64,000 nt of DNA from Sporolactobacillus sp. THM7-4 (GCF_004153165.1 NZ_SEMD01000005.1:102887-166886); one strand, 5' to 3'; counted from the stretch's first letter, positions 7,633 to 16,995 are shown. Notes: a model not told the origin generated them from the sequence alone. Numbers and translations: made by a program.

Positions 7633-9099
7633 ATGACGTATACCGCAAAGGCTCATTACGCCGGTCTGCCTGAAAATGAAATAAAACGGGTCCCGATTAC
7701 CGTGGCCCTGATCATCGGAGCGTTTGTCGCTATTTTAAATGAAACACTTCTGAATATCGCCCTCGCAGGCCTTATACAGACTTTTCATGTGACGGCGACT
7801 ACGGTTCAGTGGCTGGCGACAGCCTATATGCTCGTGATTGGAGTCCTGATGCCGGTGACCGCACTGCTGACGGGCTGGTTCACGACACGGCAGATGTTTC
7901 TCGGGGCGATGTCCCTGTTCCTTATTGGGACGATCATCTGCGGTTTCTCACCCAGCTTCGGTTTCCTTCTTTTGGGGAGAGTGATACAGGCCTTTGGTTC
8001 GGGTCTGCTTTTTCCTGTTATGATGAACACGATTCTACTCATCTATCCGCCTGAAAAAAGGGGGGCGGCAATGGGGACGATCGGACTCGTGATTATGTTT
8101 GCTCCGGCGATCGGTCCGACTTTGTCCGGGCTGATCGTCTCCGTCCTGTCCTGGCGCTGGCTGTTCTATCTTGTCATTCCGCTTGCCGTTTTTTCCATTG
8201 TATTTGCCACGTACTATCTGAAAAATGTCTCGGAAGTGACCCGCCCTAAGGTAGAGATTCCATCCATCCTCTTATCAACACTGGGATTCGGCGGCCTTGT
8301 ATACGGACTCGGATCAGGCAGTGAAGGTGGCCTGCCGGGAATGGCTTTTCTGATTACGGGAGTCGTCGCCCTGCTGCTGTTTATCTGGCGCCAGCTGACC
8401 ATCGATGAGCCGATCCTTGATTTACGTACCTTTCGATACCCCATGTTTACTCTGGCGACAGTTATCTTGATTTTAGTCATGATGACTCTGTTCTCGACTA
8501 TGATTTTGCTGCCACTGTATATACAGAAGGCGCTGCTTCTGACGTCATTCGACGCCGGACTGATCCTGCTTCCGGGCGGATTAATGAATGGGCTGCTTTC
8601 CCCTGTTATGGGTAAACTATTCGATAAATTCGGGCCCCGATGGTTAGCCATTCCCGGGTTGTTTGTGATCAGCATCGTGGTTTGGCTTTTCAGCCGGCTC
8701 ACGGCATCTGAGAATGTGCTCTATATTGTGATTCTTTATAGTTTACTGCTCATCGGCATGGCGATGGTGATCATGCCAGTGTCAACGACAGGGCTGAACC
8801 AGGTGCCGAAAAATTTATATCCGCATGGGACAGCGATCATGAACACACTGCAACAAGTAGCCGGCGGAATCGGGACAGCACTTTTTGTCGGAATCATGGC
8901 TGCCGGACAACGGGCATATCTGGACCGATCGCCTGATCCTGCTGATCCGGGGCAGGTACTGAACGGGCTGGTATCCGGCATGCAGCACGCATTTACAGCC
9001 GCGCTGATTGCCGCAATTGTATCGTTTATTCTGTCACTTTTTCTGAGAAGAACATTTGGACCGAAAGAGGAGCACGCTGAGAATGAATTGCGAAAATGA
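7633..9099 (+). CDS. DHA2-family MFS drug efflux transporter, LmrB-like (second copy)
   Basis: 488 residues, 14-TM DHA2 family. It shares signature stretches with the 3401-4813 product: APAIGPTLSG, LPGGLMNGLLSPVMGKLFDKFG and STTGLNQVPKNLYPHGTA. AGGAGG sits 9 bases before the ATG. The conserved acidic residue in the first TM helix (AILNETLL, where the first copy has TILNQTLL) differs between the two, so substrate range may differ. It is monocistronic with its own terminator. The predicted role is proton-coupled export of hydrophobic drugs. Confidence 0.88.
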   Translation: MTYTAKAHYAGLPENEIKRVPITVALIIGAFVAILNETLLNIALAGLIQTFHVTATTVQWLATAYMLVIGVLMPVTALLTGWFTTRQMFLGAMSLFLIGTIICGFSPSFGFLLLGRVIQAFGSGLLFPVMMNTILLIYPPEKRGAAMGTIGLVIMFAPAIGPTLSGLIVSVLSWRWLFYLVIPLAVFSIVFATYYLKNVSEVTRPKVEIPSILLSTLGFGGLVYGLGSGSEGGLPGMAFLITGVVALLLFIWRQLTIDEPILDLRTFRYPMFTLATVILILVMMTLFSTMILLPLYIQKALLLTSFDAGLILLPGGLMNGLLSPVMGKLFDKFGPRWLAIPGLFVISIVVWLFSRLTASENVLYIVILYSLLLIGMAMVIMPVSTTGLNQVPKNLYPHGTAIMNTLQQVAGGIGTALFVGIMAAGQRAYLDRSPDPADPGQVLNGLVSGMQHAFTAALIAAIVSFILSLFLRRTFGPKEEHAENELRK

Positions 9100-9137
9100 A
9101 TGCCCCTATATGTAAAACGACAGGAGCTGCCTGCATG

Positions 9138-9182
9138 GGTGCTTCCTATCCGCGTTCAGCGGGAGGGAGCATCTTATTTTTT
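9138..9182 (+). terminator. Rho-independent terminator
   Basis: GTGCTTCC...CCGC pairs with AGCGGGAGGGAGCATC around a GTTC loop and is followed by TTATTTTTT. Confidence 0.75.
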
Positions 9183-9263
9183 AGTGAAAATTATTTTTGA
9201 TTTACATGAAAAAGTGAATGACTGGCAAACTAATCATAATGAGTCTGTTAACGAGGTGTCATT

Positions 9264-10031
9264 ATGAAAGAATATTTTCAGATGAAAGTCGATGGGGCAT
9301 TCCGTCTTTTTTCAATCGAGCACCTTTTGACATTATGTGTGATCGGATTGCTCGCCGTTTTTCTGTTTACTTTTCAAAAGAAGCTTCGACAATCTGAATG
9401 GAAAAACGGTCTTCGCTTTTTTCTCGCGGCTGCCCTGTTGATTTCGGAAGCGGCCATTCAGTTCTGGTATCTTTATTACGGGAATTGGTCGGTAAAATCG
9501 TCTCTCCCGCTTGAATTAAGTGATCTGGCCGTTCTGCTTGCAGCATTGATGCTTGCAACAGGGAATCGCCCCCTGTTTGCCTTTCTTTATTTTGCCGGTG
9601 TCGGAAGTTCACTTCAGGCTATCCTGACTCCGGATCTTGGGGGTTACAGGTTTCCCCACTTTCAATACATCCAGTTTTTTACGGCACATGGGCTCATGAT
9701 TCTTGCCTGTCTGTTCATGATCGCTGTTGAATACTACCGTCCGACATTCCGTTCGCTTTGGATAACGTTTCTACTGGTCAATGTATACGGAGTGTGCATC
9801 TTTTTCTTTGACCGGGCGACGGGAGCCAACTATCTTTACCTGATGCATAAACCGAAAGCGGCATCACTCCTGGATTTTATTGGTCCGTGGCCCTGGTATA
9901 TCATATCCCTTGAGGCGATGACACTGATTGTTTTCCTGCTGCTGTATGTTCCTTTCGGGATAACAGAGAAAGAGGGGCGCAAACAGCTGTCAATGAAGAC
10001 AAAACAGAAGTGGAGCAGGCAAAGCGACTGA
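9264..10031 (+). CDS. YwaF-like integral membrane protein (TIGR02206 family)
   Basis: 255 residues with about seven hydrophobic helices. Conserved family segments are FSIEHLLTL near the N-terminus, SLPLELSDLAVLLA and FFTAHGLMILACLFMI, then the late NYLYLMHKP and GPWPWYI. Members are found across Firmicutes and spirochaetes, and their biochemical role is not established. GAGGTG lies ahead of the ATG. The gene is monocistronic and converges with the kinase gene at 10075. Confidence 0.85.
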   Translation: MKEYFQMKVDGAFRLFSIEHLLTLCVIGLLAVFLFTFQKKLRQSEWKNGLRFFLAAALLISEAAIQFWYLYYGNWSVKSSLPLELSDLAVLLAALMLATGNRPLFAFLYFAGVGSSLQAILTPDLGGYRFPHFQYIQFFTAHGLMILACLFMIAVEYYRPTFRSLWITFLLVNVYGVCIFFFDRATGANYLYLMHKPKAASLLDFIGPWPWYIISLEAMTLIVFLLLYVPFGITEKEGRKQLSMKTKQKWSRQSD

Positions 10032-10074
10032 TCCACTTCTGTTTCACTCTTCCCGCCAAAAGACTCAGTATCAT

Positions 10075-11544
10075 TCAGATCTCTTTTAAAGCGGGATATA
10101 TGCTTTTGAATTTTTTATATCCACTTTCATATCCCTTCTTAAGTGTGGGATCTGGCCTGTACACAGCAGAATCCTGCATGTCTAAAATATTTTTCACGTA
10201 GGAAGAATAGGAAGACTGCCAGCCCAGCCTGACAAATGGTCCGGCAGCGGACCCAAGTGCAGGCAGATATTGGGCCGATTCGGGAACGACGATCCTCTTC
10301 TGAAAAACATCAGCAATAATCTGGCACCATACGGCGCTTTGTGTACCACCGCCGATTATTCTGATTGATTGTTTACTGCCGGACGAGGGAAGGATCGACA
10401 AGACCTGCTTCAGTGAATAAGCGGTGCCTTCGAGAACGGCACGCGCCATATCGGCAGACATGGTTTCGACGGATAAACCGATAAACGCCCCTCGCGCCCC
10501 CGAATCGTTGACTGGACTGCGCGCACCGTTCAGATAAGGAAGAAACAGCAATCCTCGTGCTCCGGGCCGGCTATTTCGAACCATTCTTTCAAATATGTAA
10601 TATTCACCTGAGGCCAATTGTTCTACGGCCCATTTATGTACATTTCCACCATTAACAAGGGGAGCGATGGCGAGATAGGGCGTCTGATCAAGGTACCGAA
10701 GCTGAAACAAGCCCTTTTTTTTATCCGCTCTGTTCTCCGAAGCGCAGGCTGCCCATGCCGTGGTTCCCAGATAAATGTAGGTATCGTCATTTGAAAAGGC
10801 GCCGGCTCCCATACTTGTGCTCCCCGCGTCTCCGCAACCGCAGAAGACGGAAGTACCTTCTGTTAATCCAAATTCACCGGCCGCTTTTTCCGTCACAGTT
10901 CCAGCCACTTGATCAAACGGGACAATCTGGGGCAGTTTCCCGGCAGACAGGCCGAGAGACGGAAGCCAGCCCTCGATCCATGTTGAGAATTTCAGTCCCA
11001 TAAGCCCGGTTGTCGAGGCATTGGTCGGATCAATAACCCGTCGGCCGGTAAGACAAAAAATGAGATAATCCTTTGCTCCAAATAAAAGAGACACCGTGTT
11101 TTCCTCTGGAACAGGATGTCTCTTTTTCATCCATAGCCATTTGGCAAGTGGCGTTGTCCCATCGAAAGGATTTCCCGTTGTTTCGGTTATGTTTTCGAAT
11201 AAACAGCCGATGGTTTCTGCTTCTTCATCCGCCCGTGAGTCACTGTACAGAATCGCCGGAGCCACCGGTTTTCCCTGTTTATCCAGACAAATAAGATCCT
11301 GCATCTGACCACTGAAAGTAACGGCAGCAATCTGCGCCGGAGAAATGCCGCTGTCCCGCCAATGTCTGATAATCAATTTAATGGTTTCGGCCCATTCCAG
11401 CGGATCCTGTTCCCTGAAATCCCTGGTGGTATCTGTGTGCAGGTTAACCTGATCCGGCAAAACGATATCCCCGGCTTTGCCAAGTAGCAATCCTTTAACG
11501 GCAGATGTTCCGATGTCGAATGTCGCGATATATTGTGGGTCCAT
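10075..11544 (-). CDS. FGGY-family carbohydrate kinase, xylulokinase-like
   Basis: 489 residues with both FGGY domains: the N-terminal phosphate loop FDIGTSAVKGLLL (about residues 9-21), SGQMQD (about 98), ASTTGLMGLK, and the C-terminal IIGGGTQSAVWCQIIADV. The fold phosphorylates a pentulose or related polyol from ATP. True xylulokinases usually read SGQMHG where this has SGQMQD, and no xylose isomerase, transporter or regulator is adjacent. The sugar is therefore left open; xylulose is the first guess. AGGAGTG precedes the ATG. The gene stands alone on the minus strand. Confidence 0.75.
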   Translation of the reverse strand: MDPQYIATFDIGTSAVKGLLLGKAGDIVLPDQVNLHTDTTRDFREQDPLEWAETIKLIIRHWRDSGISPAQIAAVTFSGQMQDLICLDKQGKPVAPAILYSDSRADEEAETIGCLFENITETTGNPFDGTTPLAKWLWMKKRHPVPEENTVSLLFGAKDYLIFCLTGRRVIDPTNASTTGLMGLKFSTWIEGWLPSLGLSAGKLPQIVPFDQVAGTVTEKAAGEFGLTEGTSVFCGCGDAGSTSMGAGAFSNDDTYIYLGTTAWAACASENRADKKKGLFQLRYLDQTPYLAIAPLVNGGNVHKWAVEQLASGEYYIFERMVRNSRPGARGLLFLPYLNGARSPVNDSGARGAFIGLSVETMSADMARAVLEGTAYSLKQVLSILPSSGSKQSIRIIGGGTQSAVWCQIIADVFQKRIVVPESAQYLPALGSAAGPFVRLGWQSSYSSYVKNILDMQDSAVYRPDPTLKKGYESGYKKFKSIYPALKEI

Positions 11545-11927
11545 AACTTTACACTCCTGTAGTCCTGCTGGTTTTGGTTTTATAAACTACATCGGCAAGA
11601 AATTGCCGGGATTCCAGAATCGTTGCAGATCCTGGGTTTAGATCGCTTCAATTTAATTCCAGCCCTGGGTGTGGCTGACATAATTCAATAGATAAACAAA
11701 AGAACGATTCCGGGACTCTTGCTCAGGCTTCGGTCTTTAAAATACAGGTGAAAAAGACAGTCTGTCACTGTCATGTTAGACTTGTCTCATGATTAACGTC
11801 AAGTACTGGATTTAAGCGTTTCGGACAGTTTCTCACTTTTGGATGAGATGAAAAAAATGGGCAAGACGTATTGATCATTCAGCATAATATATTTCAGCAA
11901 GCCACGTATGATGTATATAAGGAGGTT
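11545..11927. other. Intergenic stretch upstream of the kinase
   Basis: No gene, terminator or recognisable RNA element could be supported. It should contain the kinase promoter on the minus strand. Confidence 0.35.
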
Positions 11928-12002
11928 ATGATGAAAACGTCGTCCGATGTTCTGTCCGGCGGCGAACATGAACTGGCTGATGACAAAAAGAATCTTTCTT
12001 AG
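11928..12002 (+). CDS. Possible 24-residue small ORF with strong ribosome binding site
   Basis: ATG ATG at 11928 follows AAGGAGG with only 2 bases to the first ATG and 5 to the second, and reads 24 codons to TAG. The peptide (MMKTSSDVLSGG, then EHELADDKKNLS) is hydrophilic and matches nothing I know. The long minus-strand open frame over the same place has no ribosome binding site. It may be a real small protein, a remnant, or chance. Confidence 0.3.
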   Translation: MMKTSSDVLSGGEHELADDKKNLS

Positions 12003-12100
12003 CCTGAAAAATTCATGATCCATTGTTGATTGATTTTTTCAACTGGATTCGGTTAGACTAATAAAGATAAATACCATAATTTTCCGGGGAGGATCATTCT

Positions 12101-12454
12101 ATGCATTGGTATCTTGACGTGATCAAGAATTACACTGGTTTCAGGGGCAGGGCAACACGTACAGAATTCTGGATGTTTACACTGATCAACGCCATCATTT
12201 CGATTATCGCGATGCTGATTGATTATTATTTGCTGAATGGATTACGAATTGTCGATACTTTGTATTCACTCGCTGTGCTTCTGCCCTCACTTGCGGTCCA
12301 GGTACGCCGGCTTCACGATATCGGCCGAACCGGTTGGTGGATTCTCATAGGAGTGATTCCTGTTCTGGGATGGATTGTGCTGCTGATTTATAATTGCACA
12401 GACAGTCAGGACAAAGAAAACAAATATGGCCCGAATCCAAAAGAAGGAATGTAA
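12101..12454 (+). CDS. DUF805-family membrane protein
   Basis: 117 residues. The family pattern is complete: WYLDVIKNYTGFRGRATRTEFWMF at the N-terminus, two to three TM helices, VRRLHDIGRTGWW in the middle, and a polar tail ending in YGPNP. The family is widespread and its function is undefined; it sits in the cytoplasmic membrane. GGGAGG precedes the ATG. The gene is single, ending convergently against pnuC. Confidence 0.9.
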   Translation: MHWYLDVIKNYTGFRGRATRTEFWMFTLINAIISIIAMLIDYYLLNGLRIVDTLYSLAVLLPSLAVQVRRLHDIGRTGWWILIGVIPVLGWIVLLIYNCTDSQDKENKYGPNPKEGM

Positions 12455-12485
12455 AAAATATTATTTTTATACCTTTCCAATAGAG

Positions 12486-12532
12486 AAAAAACGAACAACC
12501 CGGAGTGACAAACGATCACTCCGGGTTGTTCG
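12486..12532 (-). terminator. Terminator for pnuC, possibly bidirectional
   Basis: CGAACAACCCGGAGTGA and its exact complement form a 17-bp stem around CAAACGA. The T-run (TTTTTTCTC) lies on the minus strand, downstream of pnuC. Confidence 0.9.
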
Positions 12533-12601
12533 TTACACGAGCAGTGCATAGTAGATTAAACTAAATTTCAGCCTGCGTCGGGGACTTAGCTGAGCCAGTT
12601 T

Positions 12602-13351
12602 TTACAGATAGACGGCTTTGCCCTGAAGTTGTTCGGTCTTGCGCTGCAGTCGTGCCCAGTTGATTAACCCATATATACTGTTTCCAAGATAAGCAAGGTA
12701 CATAACAATCAATCCGTAGTCGGTTGATCCTTGCTGAAGCACAACGCGTACCCAAAGAATAATCGAAAGGACGTTAACGATAATCCATAACGTCCATTGT
12801 TCTTTGAAACGGAGAAGCATCAGGATTTGTGCGGTAACGGACAGGGCGACGGTCAGCGCGTCGAGGTATGGCTGGTGGCTGCCGATCCGGTCAAGAAGCA
12901 AAGCATAGAGCAGCCAGCCGATCACAATGACGGCCATCGTGATGATGTATTGCTTCAAGCTCAAACCTTTGGCTTCGACAACTTCAATCTCTTCAGATTG
13001 CGGTTTGTTTGCTACTTTTTCTTTCATCATGTTTTTGTGCCACATATAAAAGCCGATGAATTGAACGGGCAGGTAGATGATCAGATTGAGGCTCACTTCA
13101 CCGTACAGACGAGCCTGCCAGCTGAGAATAATATAAGTCACAACCTGAACCAGTCCGAATGCATAATTACTGATTTTACCCTTGGCGACAAAGGTTACGC
13201 ACAGAATCCCGGTAAAGCCGCTGATAAAACTGAGCCAGTTACCTGGTTCATAGATGAAAACAACAATTTGAAGCAAAAGAAAAGCAATAATGTAAGACGC
13301 TTCGAACGTTGTCCATCCGCCGAACAATTCCTTTTTTAACTTATGGGTCAA
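12602..13351 (-). CDS. pnuC: PnuC-type nicotinamide riboside transporter
   Basis: 249 residues from the TTG at 13351, with seven to eight hydrophobic helices and PnuC features (GWTTFEASYIIAF, WLSFISGFTGILCV, VTYIILSWQARLYGEV, QFIGFYMW, late YGLINWARLQR). PnuC facilitates uptake of nicotinamide riboside, trapped afterwards by phosphorylation. The ORF extends to ATG 13375, but AGGGAGGGG lies inside that extension, 5 bases ahead of the TTG, which decides the start. It lies 115 bases downstream of niaP on the same strand, so both may be one NAD-precursor uptake unit. Confidence 0.85.
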   Translation of the reverse strand: MTHKLKKELFGGWTTFEASYIIAFLLLQIVVFIYEPGNWLSFISGFTGILCVTFVAKGKISNYAFGLVQVVTYIILSWQARLYGEVSLNLIIYLPVQFIGFYMWHKNMMKEKVANKPQSEEIEVVEAKGLSLKQYIITMAVIVIGWLLYALLLDRIGSHQPYLDALTVALSVTAQILMLLRFKEQWTLWIIVNVLSIILWVRVVLQQGSTDYGLIVMYLAYLGNSIYGLINWARLQRKTEQLQGKAVYL

Positions 13352-13466
13352 CTTTTCCCCTCCCTGGTGTCTCATCTTAATAAAAGTTAGATAATTTCAT
13401 ATTTTTATTATATCAAGACCGAACGCGCAACGGGGAAAAAGATCAAAAAGAAGCTTGTAAGTGAAG

Positions 13467-14705
13467 TCATGCCAATTCTTTGTTCTTTGTTTCCTTTCCA
13501 AGCACAAGAACGGCAAGTATTGCAATTAAAATCGATATACAGAAAACCGTAAAAATGGCAGTGATCGATAGATGCTGCGCAATCAGATAACCGACCAGCA
13601 TCGGGCCAAATATCCCGCCGATCCGGCCGAACGCAGCGGACATTCCTGTTCCGGTCCCGCGGATAAGTGTCGGGTACTGTTCCGGTGAATAGGCGTAGAG
13701 AGCGCCCCAGGCTCCAAGGTTGAAGAAAGAAAGCAGGATGCCGGAAGTCATGAGAAGGGGAAGGTTTACCGAGGTACCGAAGAAATATGCGCTGACCGCC
13801 GTTCCAAGCAGATAAATGATCAGTACCCATTTTCTTCCCCATTTTTCGATCAGCCATGCTGCAGTAAAGTACCCCGGCAATTGAGCAAGTGTCATGATCA
13901 GCACATATTGAAAACTTTTGACCAGACTGAAGCCTTTTAGAACGACAACGCTCGGAAGCCAAAGAAACATACCGTAGTACGAGAAGACCACGCAGAACCA
14001 GAGTATCCAGAGCATGACGGTCCGCCTGACATACTTTTTTGACCAGATTCTGGCCATGTTCTCCAAAACGTTTGGCTTTTCCTCTCGTTTCAGCGATAAA
14101 TACATTGCCGAATCATGAATATTCCATCTCAGATAAATCGCGTAAAAGGCGGGAAGAGCACTGATTATCAGGGCAATCCGCCACCCGTATTCAGGAATAA
14201 TAAAATAGGAAAGCAATGCGGCGACGATCCATCCGCCTGCCCAGAAGCTTTCAAGCAGGACGACGATACGCCCCCGCTTATCGGCGGGAACACTCTCTGA
14301 TACAAGTGTTGATGCGACGGGGAGTTCGCCGCCCAAACCCATGCCAACAAAGAAACGCAGAAAGAGAAACGCACCCAGTCCGGCGGTTAATGCGGAAAAT
14401 GCGTTACCCAGAGAAAAAACAAGCAAAGTCAGAATTAAGACGAGTTTTCTTCCGGTGCGATCGGCCAGCAGACCAAAAATCAGGGCACCGACAGCCATTC
14501 CGATAGAGCTGATGCTCCCGATCCAGCCCATTTGCACCTCGTTCAAGTTCCATTCCATTTTAAGTGCGGCAATGATAAAAGATAACATTCCGACATCCAT
14601 GGCATCAAACAGCCACGCGAGGCCGGCAACACCAAGCAGCTTTCCTTCAGACGTACGGTTTGTTGCTGAAAATTGATTTGCTGTTGACTGACGAGTTGTT
14701 GACAT
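13467..14705 (-). CDS. niaP: NiaP-type niacin MFS transporter
   Basis: 412 residues, 12-TM MFS, strongly resembling B. subtilis NiaP (YceI). Shared stretches include KLLGVAGLAWLFDAMDVGML, GLGGELPVASTLVSE, CVVFSYYGMFLWLPSVV, and AFGRIGGIFGPMLVG. NiaP imports nicotinate/nicotinamide for NAD salvage. GGGGGG lies 5 bases ahead of the ATG. In Bacillales, niaP and other NAD salvage genes are commonly repressed by NiaR, which senses nicotinate. A direct repeat of TGTAAA upstream (14823-14840) is a candidate operator. Confidence 0.88.
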   Translation of the reverse strand: MSTTRQSTANQFSATNRTSEGKLLGVAGLAWLFDAMDVGMLSFIIAALKMEWNLNEVQMGWIGSISSIGMAVGALIFGLLADRTGRKLVLILTLLVFSLGNAFSALTAGLGAFLFLRFFVGMGLGGELPVASTLVSESVPADKRGRIVVLLESFWAGGWIVAALLSYFIIPEYGWRIALIISALPAFYAIYLRWNIHDSAMYLSLKREEKPNVLENMARIWSKKYVRRTVMLWILWFCVVFSYYGMFLWLPSVVVLKGFSLVKSFQYVLIMTLAQLPGYFTAAWLIEKWGRKWVLIIYLLGTAVSAYFFGTSVNLPLLMTSGILLSFFNLGAWGALYAYSPEQYPTLIRGTGTGMSAAFGRIGGIFGPMLVGYLIAQHLSITAIFTVFCISILIAILAVLVLGKETKNKELA

Positions 14706-14822
14706 TTTATCCCCCCGTATAGTTCATTGCACCTGTGAACTGAATGGATCGCGCAAGTGCATAGAATTTTAAAGAAATAGCTGAGATAAGTTCGCTATCA
14801 TTATATAAAGTTTATTTATAGC

Positions 14823-14844
14823 TGTAAACATAAGTGTAAAGACA
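14823..14844 (-). promoter_or_regulatory. Candidate NiaR-type operator upstream of niaP
   Basis: TGTAAACATAAG is followed directly by TGTAAAGACA, a 12-bp-period direct repeat of TGTAAA lying 118 bases before niaP. On the minus strand it reads TGTCTTTACAC then TTATGTTTACA. It recalls TGTNTTTACA-type NiaR boxes, but I cannot confirm the consensus. The rest of 14706-15125 shows no gene. Confidence 0.4.
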
Positions 14845-15125
14845 ATAGAAGATCAAAGCGATCGTCTCTCTTTTACCATTGTTTTGGGCAAGTGAATCGG
14901 GACAGGCTTTTAACATTAATTTTCACTGTCTCGGCGTACATATGCATGCTAAACTGGATATAACTGGCTTGTTTGTATTTAAAAGAAATCTGCGGGAGGG
15001 AAATGCTTTGAATCTGTCGGGGTGTCCCAAACCGGGAGATTCAGTTTAATCGGGGAGAGGCAAGGGATTTGGGCCCTTAATTAAAAATTAAATAAACGTT
15101 TGAATAGCGAGAAAGGAAGCGCAGA

Positions 15126-16064
15126 ATGAGCGAAAAAACAATCTATTTTAATCATGATGCCGGAGTGGACGATCTGGTTTCTCTTTTTCTTTTACTGCAA
15201 ATGGAAAATATCGAGCTGAGCGGTGTATCGGTCATACCGGCAGATGGCTATTTAAAGCCGGGTATTCAGGCAAGCCGTAAGATCATTGATCGTTTTGGAG
15301 GAGGAGACATTGAGGTCGCGAGCTCCAATTCCCGGGGCCTGAATCCATTTCCGAAAGAATGGAGGATGCACTCTTTTTTTGTTGATGCGCTGCCTGTTTT
15401 GAACGAATCGGGCCGGGTGGACGCACCGCTCAGTAATCTATACGCGCATGAGCATCTGATCCGTAAGGTCAGGGAAAGAAAGGAAAAAACCACTTTGTTA
15501 TGTACGGGACCGCTGACCGATGTTGCCCGGGCACTGGACGCGGCACCTGATATAGAGGAGAAGATCGATCAATTAATTTGGATGGGCGGGACTTTGAATC
15601 CGGTCGGCAACGTTCAGGAACCGGAGCATGACGGCACGGCTGAGTGGAATGCATTCTGGGATCCCGACGCGGTTGCCAGAGTCTGGGCGAGCAGGATTCC
15701 GATTCAGATGGTGGCCCTTGAAAGCACGAAGCAGGTGCCCCTGACCCTGGCTGTTCGGAACCGCTGGGCATCGCTCAGAAGATTTTCGGGCGTTGATTTT
15801 ATCGGGCAGTGTTACGCTTTCGTGCCGCCATTGGTTCATTTTGAAACCAACTCGACTTATTATTTGTGGGACGTTCTGACTGCTGTATCAGCAGGGCACC
15901 CTGAACTGGTCAGAATAAAAACCGTCCGGACAAAAGTACATGTTGAAGAACCGGGCCAGGGCAGGATCGAAGTGTCTGAAGATGGCCGGCCGGTCGATCT
16001 CGTCTATGATGTTGACTCTGACGCTTTTTTTACCTGCATGACTCATTTGGCAAAGAAAGCCTGA
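15126..16064 (+). CDS. Inosine/uridine-preferring nucleoside hydrolase family protein
   Basis: 312 residues. The metal-binding N-terminal motif, classically DTDPGxDD, reads NHDAGVDD (residues 9-16). TLLCTGPLTDVARAL, LIWMGG and a late EWNAFWDP segment complete the calcium-site architecture. The enzyme cleaves the N-glycosidic bond of ribonucleosides to base plus ribose in the cytoplasm. GAAAGGAAG precedes the ATG. It lies divergent from niaP, so a purine, pyrimidine or nicotinamide riboside substrate can be imagined; the last is inference from context only. Confidence 0.85.
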   Translation: MSEKTIYFNHDAGVDDLVSLFLLLQMENIELSGVSVIPADGYLKPGIQASRKIIDRFGGGDIEVASSNSRGLNPFPKEWRMHSFFVDALPVLNESGRVDAPLSNLYAHEHLIRKVRERKEKTTLLCTGPLTDVARALDAAPDIEEKIDQLIWMGGTLNPVGNVQEPEHDGTAEWNAFWDPDAVARVWASRIPIQMVALESTKQVPLTLAVRNRWASLRRFSGVDFIGQCYAFVPPLVHFETNSTYYLWDVLTAVSAGHPELVRIKTVRTKVHVEEPGQGRIEVSEDGRPVDLVYDVDSDAFFTCMTHLAKKA

Positions 16065-16180
16065 TTCAGAAAATAAGCGATGAAAAAAGGGATTTAAAAA
16101 TGAGAACCCTGGCCGCCGCTGACTATGAAATAGTCCACTATTCCTGTTATGAGTTATGGCAAGGTTCAGTGAGTTATATA

Positions 16181-16210
16181 AAAAATCGGGGAGCAGGTCC
16201 CCGATTTTTA
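16181..16210. terminator. Strong bidirectional terminator
   Basis: AAAAATCGGGGA and TCCCCGATTTTT form a 12-bp stem with loop GCAGG between two convergent genes. Confidence 0.92.
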
Positions 16211-16269
16211 GTCTTCCCTGACACTAAAAGAATGATTGCAGCGGAAAATCTGTTTGATTGGGCTCATCT

Positions 16270-16629
16270 CTAATAACCGACTTCAACAGAGGCGTTCACA
16301 ATATACATCAGATTATTTTTGTCATTTTGCTCTTTCAGAACGATACCACTTGGTGTGGCCATACCGCCGTCCATGACTTCAACCGTTACAGTGCCGTATG
16401 GGATTTCGGCTTTAACCTGTTCCTTATCGAGTGTCTCTTTTTCGAGAGGAACGGCAAGACGAATATTAACCTTCATATTGTTTAAATCATGACCAGGCAG
16501 AAACTCAGTAATACCGGGCATTGAGTTTTTGTGAATCGCATTGAAAACCGCACGAACAGCGGCAGTTGTGACGTCTTGTCCATGAACATCGACCCCGACA
16601 CCGGTTTCAATAAATAGCAAATGCTCCAT
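16270..16629 (-). CDS. Lin0512-family conserved protein
   Basis: 119-121 residues matching the lin0512 (TIGR02058) family: LLFIETGVGVDVHGQDVTTAA, RAVFNAIHKNSMPG, and VKAEIPYGTVTVEVMDGG. Function of the family is unknown. GGAGG abuts the upstream ATG (16635) but lies 7 bases before the second ATG, so MEHLLF at 16629 is preferred. No membrane segment. Single gene. Confidence 0.85.
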   Translation of the reverse strand: MEHLLFIETGVGVDVHGQDVTTAAVRAVFNAIHKNSMPGITEFLPGHDLNNMKVNIRLAVPLEKETLDKEQVKAEIPYGTVTVEVMDGGMATPSGIVLKEQNDKNNLMYIVNASVEVGY

Positions 16630-16635
16630 GTTCAT

Positions 16636-16995
16636 TCCTCCAAACTACTTTGTTATTCTTTATTATAACAAAACCAGTCGGTTATCCACGTAAAACGCTC
16701 TATTCTGACTTTTTATTAAAACATGTGAGATAATCTGACAAAATCAACGTTTGGCTTAAAAAAGTGGTATAAAATAAATCCGAGTGTTAAGAAGAGGTGA
16801 CCCGTTAACGATTAAGATATTTTGCCGATTATCATAGAGATCTGGTAAAAAACAGATCATATGAAAGGCGAACGATGAAAGAGAACAGCTACATAAATCT
16901 TCGCTTTTTGTCGAAATTTAATATTTATTTTTATTGCAGGATAAGATATAGTTGATTGTGGAGTGTTTGATAAAAGAATAACAGGGGGTCATTTC
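16636..16995. other. Intergenic control region ahead of the nucleoside importer
   Basis: No gene. A small hairpin (GATCTG-N8-CAGATC near 16838-16857) is visible. I could not assign a clear SigA promoter or a riboswitch. It should hold the nup operon promoter. Confidence 0.35.

Noticed and set aside
11799-12023. 74-codon minus-strand ORF
   Set aside because: No ribosome binding site; likely a by-product of the A/T-rich gap.
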